Source of the DNA: Deltaproteobacteria bacterium
Lineage (GTDB): Bacteria; Desulfobacterota; Desulfarculia; Desulfarculales; Desulfarculaceae
Length of the DNA: 8,558 nucleotides
Assembly: GCA_021815655.1 (NCBI GenBank)
Contig: JAKAGJ010000055.1
Location: 1 to 8,558, forward strand
Reading direction: 5' to 3'
The notes below the pieces were generated by a model. That model ran no database searches, was not told the origin of the DNA, and saw only the letters and a program-made list of their open reading frames with translations. Made by a program: the position numbers and the translations under genes. This document shows positions 5,532 to 8,558 of the stretch, one piece after another (position 1 is the first letter of the stretch; each line of letters opens with the position of its first letter).

Positions 5532-6038
5532 CTAACGCACGTAGCAATTCACCAGCACCGGCACCGTGATGGCGTCCTCACGGGGCCTTTCCAACTGGAT
5601 GGACCCGCCCAGGCGGCCGATGACCTCCACCGGGGTGCCCACCTCCAGCGTGCGGTAGGCCATCTTCACGTCGCGGAATGCGAAGGGGCCGTCCTGGTCC
5701 AGGCAAAGAAAAACCAGGAAATGCCAGCCGTGCAGGCGCTTGCCCCCATGGAAGGGGTCATTGCGGGTGGAGTAGGGCCCCTCGGCGTTTTCTATGCCCG
5801 TGATGCGTCCCTTCCAAACGAAGTAGGCCTCGCCGGGAACGGCCTCCGGCGGTTGGCTGCGGTAGGCGGTATCGTCGGAAGGATTCAACTGGCGCAGGGC
5901 GTCCTCAAAGGTGACGATGGGATCGGCCTCGCCGAAGATCGGCAGGGGCGCCTCCATGCCCCCGCCCGCGGGCCAGGCCCAGGCCAGTACACAAGCCGCC
6001 AGGATTAACGCGCTCCACCGACTTTTACCCCCCCGCAT
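5532..6038 (-). CDS. exported protein of unknown function
   Basis: 168 residues. The ATG at 6038 is chosen because AAAGGA lies about 9 nt upstream and a signal peptide starts there; an upstream in-frame ATG at 6389 would run through the pilin gene. The N-terminus has a basic stretch (RGGKSRW), then a hydrophobic core (SALILAACVLAWAW) and a Pro/Gly break. LAAC (13-16) fits a lipobox, but the hydrophobic run continues past the Cys, so ordinary signal peptidase cleavage after about residue 24 is equally likely. The remainder is beta-rich (EAYFVWKGRITGIE, HGWHFLVFLCLD, TPVEVIGRLGG) with a cysteine near the end (C165). I recognise no family. It follows the pilin gene on the same strand and might be a pilus-linked periplasmic factor, but nothing in the sequence proves that. 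Confidence 0.75.
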   Translation of the reverse strand: MRGGKSRWSALILAACVLAWAWPAGGGMEAPLPIFGEADPIVTFEDALRQLNPSDDTAYRSQPPEAVPGEAYFVWKGRITGIENAEGPYSTRNDPFHGGKRLHGWHFLVFLCLDQDGPFAFRDVKMAYRTLEVGTPVEVIGRLGGSIQLERPREDAITVPVLVNCYVR

Positions 6039-6138
6039 GCGCCACAATCCTTTCTTTGGCAAACTCTGGTAGCTTTGGCGGCCCCCTGATGTGGCCGGGA
6101 CCGCCGGCGGGCCAAATGATGGCCACCCCGCTGCCCGC

Positions 6139-6160
6139 CGGGGTCCGTCCCGTGACCCCG
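6139..6160 (-). other. weak hairpin between the pilin gene and the exported-protein gene
   Basis: CGGGGTC (6139-6145) and GACCCCG (6154-6160) form a 7-bp stem with an 8-nt loop, 31 nt after the pilin stop. There is no T-tract. It could stabilise the pilin message or partly terminate it before the exported-protein gene. The rest of the 6039-6190 gap shows nothing beyond the ribosome binding site of the downstream gene. Confidence 0.3.
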
Positions 6161-6190
6161 CTCCCTCCAGAAACCCCGGCGCCTTCCTGG

Positions 6191-6412
6191 TCAGGGATAG
6201 GGCTTGGAGAACTCGGCGCCCATTTTGTTGAAAAACTCGGACAGCGCCCCGAAAAGCTCCGGCAAGGCCGCGGCCATCACCACCGCCAGGAACAAAACGG
6301 CCACCATGTACTCCACGGTGGCCTGTCCCGACTGGTTGGCGCCCAGGCCGCGCCCCAAGCCTGGCGCCCGGCGCCAGGCAGGCAGCCATCCATGTGACGC
6401 GTTATGCGGCAT
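6191..6412 (-). CDS. flp: Flp-type prepilin
   Basis: 73 residues, from ATG 6412 with AGGA about 10 nt upstream. The leader (1-29) is basic (RR at 14-15, R21) and ends at G29. Then comes QATVEY, the Flp prepilin motif in which cleavage falls after Gly and a Glu-Tyr pair sits at mature positions 5-6 (here E34, Y35). The hydrophobic helix (MVAVLFLAVVMAAALPELFG) follows directly. The mature pilin would be 44 residues, ending SKPYP. Flp pilins are cut by a dedicated prepilin peptidase and polymerised by the Tad apparatus; the adjacent CpaF/TadA ATPase fits. The leader is longer than in many Flp pilins, and a TadE-like minor pilin is an alternative, although TadE proteins are usually longer. Confidence 0.85.
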   Translation of the reverse strand: MPHNASHGWLPAWRRAPGLGRGLGANQSGQATVEYMVAVLFLAVVMAAALPELFGALSEFFNKMGAEFSKPYP

Positions 6413-6547
6413 GATCCAATCATCCTGTCCTTGCCCAGGCCTGGCGGTTATAGGCCGGCCTGGTTGGTAATGCTCCAGATCAAGGGGCCGTCCCGCTGCC
6501 CTAGCCCTCCTTGAGCACCAGGCTGGCGGCGGCCCCCCTGGGGCCGG
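6413..6547 (-). other. cpaF-flp intergenic region with an orphan ribosome-binding sequence
   Basis: This 135-nt gap separates the cpaF stop from the pilin start. A 16-codon reading frame, MTGPRGAAASLVLKEG (6551-6501), overlaps the cpaF stop as ATGA. A perfect AAGGAGG (6512-6506) lies inside its end but has no ATG or GTG at usable distance. TATAAC (6452-6447) resembles a -10 box about 35 nt before the pilin start, but no convincing -35 partner is spaced 16-18 nt upstream. A separate pilin promoter is possible but not shown. Confidence 0.3.
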
Positions 6548-6567
6548 TCATCCCCGCCTGGGCGGGG
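6531..6567 (-). other. two back-to-back GC hairpins at the cpaF 3' end
   Basis: GGCCCC and GGGGCC (6531-6536 and 6540-6545) pair around a 3-nt loop. CCCCGCC and GGCGGGG (6552-6558 and 6561-6567) form a second perfect palindrome covering the last codons of cpaF. Neither is followed by a T-tract. Placed between an ATPase gene and a pilin gene, which need very different protein amounts, they could act as a processing or attenuation site. That function is inferred. Confidence 0.45.
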
Positions 6568-7660
6568 TGAAGATATTGGCCGGCAGGTCCACGCCGGTCA
6601 GCTCCAGTTCACGGCTGAAACTGGGCCTGTGGCCGGTGGGCCGGAGCTGGCCCCGCACCTGGCCGGTCTGGGCGTCCTTGCCTTGCAGGTCAAAGGCGAA
6701 CAAAGACACCACCTGGTAGTTGCCGGAGGCATCCAGGCCCAGCACCTCGGCCACCTCGATGAGCCGCCGGCTGCCGTCGGGGAAGCGATTTATCTGCACC
6801 ACCACCTCGATGGCCGAAGCCACCTGCCCCCGCACGGCGGTGAGCGGCAGGTCGATCCCCGACATCAGCGACATGGTCTCCAGACGGCTGAGCGCGTCCT
6901 TGGGGCCGTTGGCGTGGCAGGTGGTCATGCTGCCGGCGTGGCCGGTGTTCATGGCCTGCAACATGTCCAGGGCCTCGCCGCCGCGGCACTCGCCGATCAC
7001 GATGCGGTCGGGGCGCAGGCGCAGGGAGCAGGTGACCAGGTCGCGGATGGTCACCTCGCCCTGGCCCTGGCGATCGGGCTTCTTGCTTTCCAGGGGCAGC
7101 ACGTGACTCTGCCGCAATTGCAGCTCGCTGGAGTCCTCGATGACCAGGATGCGCTCCTCGGCGGGGATGAAGGCGCTGATGATGTTGAGCAGGGTGGTCT
7201 TGCCGCTGCCGGTGCCGCCGCTGACCACGATGTTCTTGCGGGCTATCACGCAGGCTTTGAGAAATTCGGCCACCGGGGAGGTCAGGCTGCCCCGGCTCAC
7301 CAGGTCGTCGATGCCCAGCATGTGCCGGCTGAAGCGGCGTATGGCCATGTAGGGGCCGCGCCGGGCGCAGGGAGGGATGATGGCGTGCACGCGCGAGCCG
7401 TCGGGCAGGCGGGCGTCCATGTAGGGATGGTCGCGGTCTATGCCGCGCCCCACGAATTGGCCCACGTTGCGGATGGCGGCCATGAGGCTGTCCGGGCCGC
7501 TGAAGCTGCGGTCGGTCCTGATGAGCTGGCCCTTCCTTTCTATGTATATCTCGCCCGGCCCGTTTATCATCACCTCGGTGACGCCGTCGTCTTCCAGGTA
7601 GTCGCGCACCGGCCCCAGGAATTGCAGCACCGTCTCCGAAAAAAGGCTGGGATCAGCCAT
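6548..7660 (-). CDS. cpaF: Tad/Flp pilus assembly ATPase CpaF (TadA)
   Basis: 370 residues. The ATG at 7660 lies 9 nt after the upstream stop, with AAGG just before it. The type II/IV secretion ATPase features are in order: an N2 domain beginning EDDGVTEVMINGPGEIYIE (23-41); arginine-rich IRRFSR (107-112); Walker A GGTGSGKT (148-155); an Asp box with VIED (173-176); Walker B around RIVIGECRGGEALDML (219-234); and a His box TTCHAN (246-251) followed by RLETM. The C-terminus has a short extension ending LPANIF, as in other TadA proteins. It powers extrusion of Flp pili from the cytoplasmic face of the membrane. It is shorter than the ~420-500-residue classical forms because the extra N-terminal helical domain is missing. 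The downstream neighbours are the pilin and unrelated genes; tadB and tadC are not beside it. Confidence 0.96.
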   Translation of the reverse strand: MADPSLFSETVLQFLGPVRDYLEDDGVTEVMINGPGEIYIERKGQLIRTDRSFSGPDSLMAAIRNVGQFVGRGIDRDHPYMDARLPDGSRVHAIIPPCARRGPYMAIRRFSRHMLGIDDLVSRGSLTSPVAEFLKACVIARKNIVVSGGTGSGKTTLLNIISAFIPAEERILVIEDSSELQLRQSHVLPLESKKPDRQGQGEVTIRDLVTCSLRLRPDRIVIGECRGGEALDMLQAMNTGHAGSMTTCHANGPKDALSRLETMSLMSGIDLPLTAVRGQVASAIEVVVQINRFPDGSRRLIEVAEVLGLDASGNYQVVSLFAFDLQGKDAQTGQVRGQLRPTGHRPSFSRELELTGVDLPANIFTPPRRG

Positions 7661-7669
7661 GGGCCTTGC

Positions 7670-8558
7670 CTACTGGCCCTGGCGCGCGAGCCACTCGCGG
7701 ACCTTGGCCGTTCTGGGTCCCGAGGGCTCCAGCTCCAGGAAGCGGATGAAGGCGCCCCGGGCGCAGGCGGGGTCGCCGAGCTGGCTGGCGCAGAGCGCGC
7801 CCAGGTTGAAGAAGGCCTGGGCGTGCCGGGGGTCGGCCTTGGTGGCGGCCAGATAAGATTCCCGGGCCTGGGCGTAGCGCTTCTGCTCCTGCAAGACCTG
7901 TCCGCGCAGGTTATGGGCGGCGGCGTCGCCGGGGTCCAGGGCCAAAAGCCGGCCCAGCTCCTGCTCGGCCTCTCCGGCCTGGCCTTGGCGCTTGAGCAGC
8001 AAGGCCAGGTTGAACAGCGCCGCGGTGTCCTGGGGGTCTAGTTGCAAGGCCTTTTGAAAACGCGTCCGTGCCTGGCCCTGGCTGGCGGGCTCGTCCATCT
8101 CCACGCTGGCCAGGCCCGCCAGGGCCTGGGCGTGATCGCCATCGGCGGCCAGCACCTGGCGGAAAAGCTCGGCGGCCTCGGCGGGGCGCCCCTGCTTGAG
8201 CAGCGCGCGGGCCAGCACCATGCGGGCGGCCGGCAGGCCGGGGTTGAGGGCCAGGGCCTGGCGGGCCAGCCGCTCCTGGGCCGCGGGGTCAAAGGCCCGC
8301 CAGAAGGCCTGGGCCAGCAGGTTGCGGCCGTCCCGGGGTCCCAGGGCCAGGGCACGCTCCAGCACGGCCTCGGCATCGCCCCCTTGGCGCTGGGCCAGGA
8401 GCAGCAGCCCCCAGGCCCGCTGGACCTCGGCGTCGTCCTTGAGGGCCTGGGCCGCGGCCTGGGCCCGCCCCCGCAGGGCTGCCAGGTCCAGGTGGGGGTC
8501 CGGACGCTGGGTCATCCGCAAGGCCAGCAGGTGCAGGGCCGTGGCCTCGGCCTCCAGG
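7670..8558 (-). CDS. TPR-repeat protein, TadD-like (5' partial)
   Basis: The frame stays open to the window edge with coding-like sequence (LEAEATALHLLAL before the TTG at 8521 and the ATG at 8515), so the true start is probably outside the window. The visible part, about 296 codons, holds about seven tetratricopeptide repeats with the usual Ala/Leu/Gly and A-x-x-x-L-x-x-x-P pattern, for example ARALLKQGRPAEAAELFRQV, FNLALLLKRQGQAGEAEQEL and AHNLRGQVLQEQKRYAQA. It ends in a short helix, VREWLARQGQ. TPR proteins of the TadD type are lipoproteins needed for Tad pilus assembly, and the gene sits 9 nt upstream of cpaF in the same orientation, so a role in pilus biogenesis is likely. Because the N-terminus is missing, a signal peptide or lipobox cannot be checked; a general TPR scaffold is the alternative. 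Confidence 0.85.
   Translation of the reverse strand, partial: LEAEATALHLLALRMTQRPDPHLDLAALRGRAQAAAQALKDDAEVQRAWGLLLLAQRQGGDAEAVLERALALGPRDGRNLLAQAFWRAFDPAAQERLARQALALNPGLPAARMVLARALLKQGRPAEAAELFRQVLAADGDHAQALAGLASVEMDEPASQGQARTRFQKALQLDPQDTAALFNLALLLKRQGQAGEAEQELGRLLALDPGDAAAHNLRGQVLQEQKRYAQARESYLAATKADPRHAQAFFNLGALCASQLGDPACARGAFIRFLELEPSGPRTAKVREWLARQGQ

Noticed and set aside
5514..5534. TAG read-through (for example as pyrrolysine) joining the exported protein to the FdhE-like domain
   Set aside because: The two parts belong to unrelated proteins with different cellular locations, and a TTG start with a nearby AGGGAG explains the second gene without recoding.
5244..6008. A 254-codon open frame on the + strand
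   Set aside because: It runs opposite the FdhE-like and exported-protein genes, has no ribosome binding site or recognisable motif, and its composition is that of an antisense shadow.
6039..6389. Earlier ATG (6389) for the exported protein
   Set aside because: The extension would overlap the pilin gene in another frame and bury the signal peptide; the start at 6038 has its own ribosome binding site.
5094..6496. The 14-nt word AGGGGCCGTCCCGC found at 5094-5107 and again at 6483-6496
   Set aside because: Shorter versions of it also occur inside coding sequence, and the window is extremely GC-rich, so a dispersed repeat is not supported.
6629..8041. A 470-codon open frame on the + strand opposite cpaF and the TPR gene
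   Set aside because: The - strand carries unmistakable CpaF motifs and TPR repeats here. The + frame has low-complexity Ala/Gly/His/Val composition typical of GC-rich antisense shadows.

Overview
The window comes from a very GC-rich anaerobic bacterium, most likely a member of the Desulfobacterota (Desulfarculus-like lineages would fit). This is inferred from heterodisulfide-reductase (Hdr) relatives packed together with DsrE/TusA sulfur-carrier proteins, an FdhE-type domain and a Flp/Tad pilus ATPase. No rRNA, tRNA, CRISPR array, insertion sequence or phage gene is visible.

Region 1 (1-5066, + strand) is a tight, apparently single operon. In order it holds: the last 33 codons of an HdrA/QmoA-like flavoprotein; a complete 627-residue HdrA with two C-terminal ferredoxin clusters; a 101-residue winged-helix-like protein whose start overlaps the hdrA stop (ATGA); a DsrE-family protein with a CxPC motif; a fused HdrC-HdrB (HdrD-like) iron-sulfur protein; two more small DsrE-fold proteins; a 56-residue DsrH/TusB-like mini-protein that a length cut-off would miss; and TusA. 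Read as a unit, TusA and the DsrE/DsrH proteins would carry persulfide sulfur to or from an Hdr-type electron-transfer complex. That is sulfur-relay redox chemistry in the cytoplasm, analogous to but not the same as the sHdr system of sulfur oxidisers. No lipoate-binding protein, DsrAB or YedE is in view, so the direction (oxidation, reduction or disproportionation) cannot be read from the window.

Region 2 (5067-5174) is the convergent junction. Its only notable structure is a perfect 12-bp GC-rich hairpin, probably a shared terminator.

Region 3 (5175-8558, - strand; listed in transcription order) begins with a 5'-truncated TPR protein (TadD-like). It continues with the secretion ATPase CpaF/TadA, a short Flp-type prepilin, an exported protein of unknown function, and a stand-alone C-terminal FdhE zinc-ribbon domain. 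The TPR and cpaF genes are 9 nt apart. The cpaF-pilin gap carries two back-to-back GC hairpins, and the pilin-to-exported-protein gap carries a weaker one. The expected tadB/tadC partners are not next to cpaF here.

No gene-free stretch exceeds 300 bases: the largest gaps are 6039-6190 and 6413-6547, and both are described in the features.
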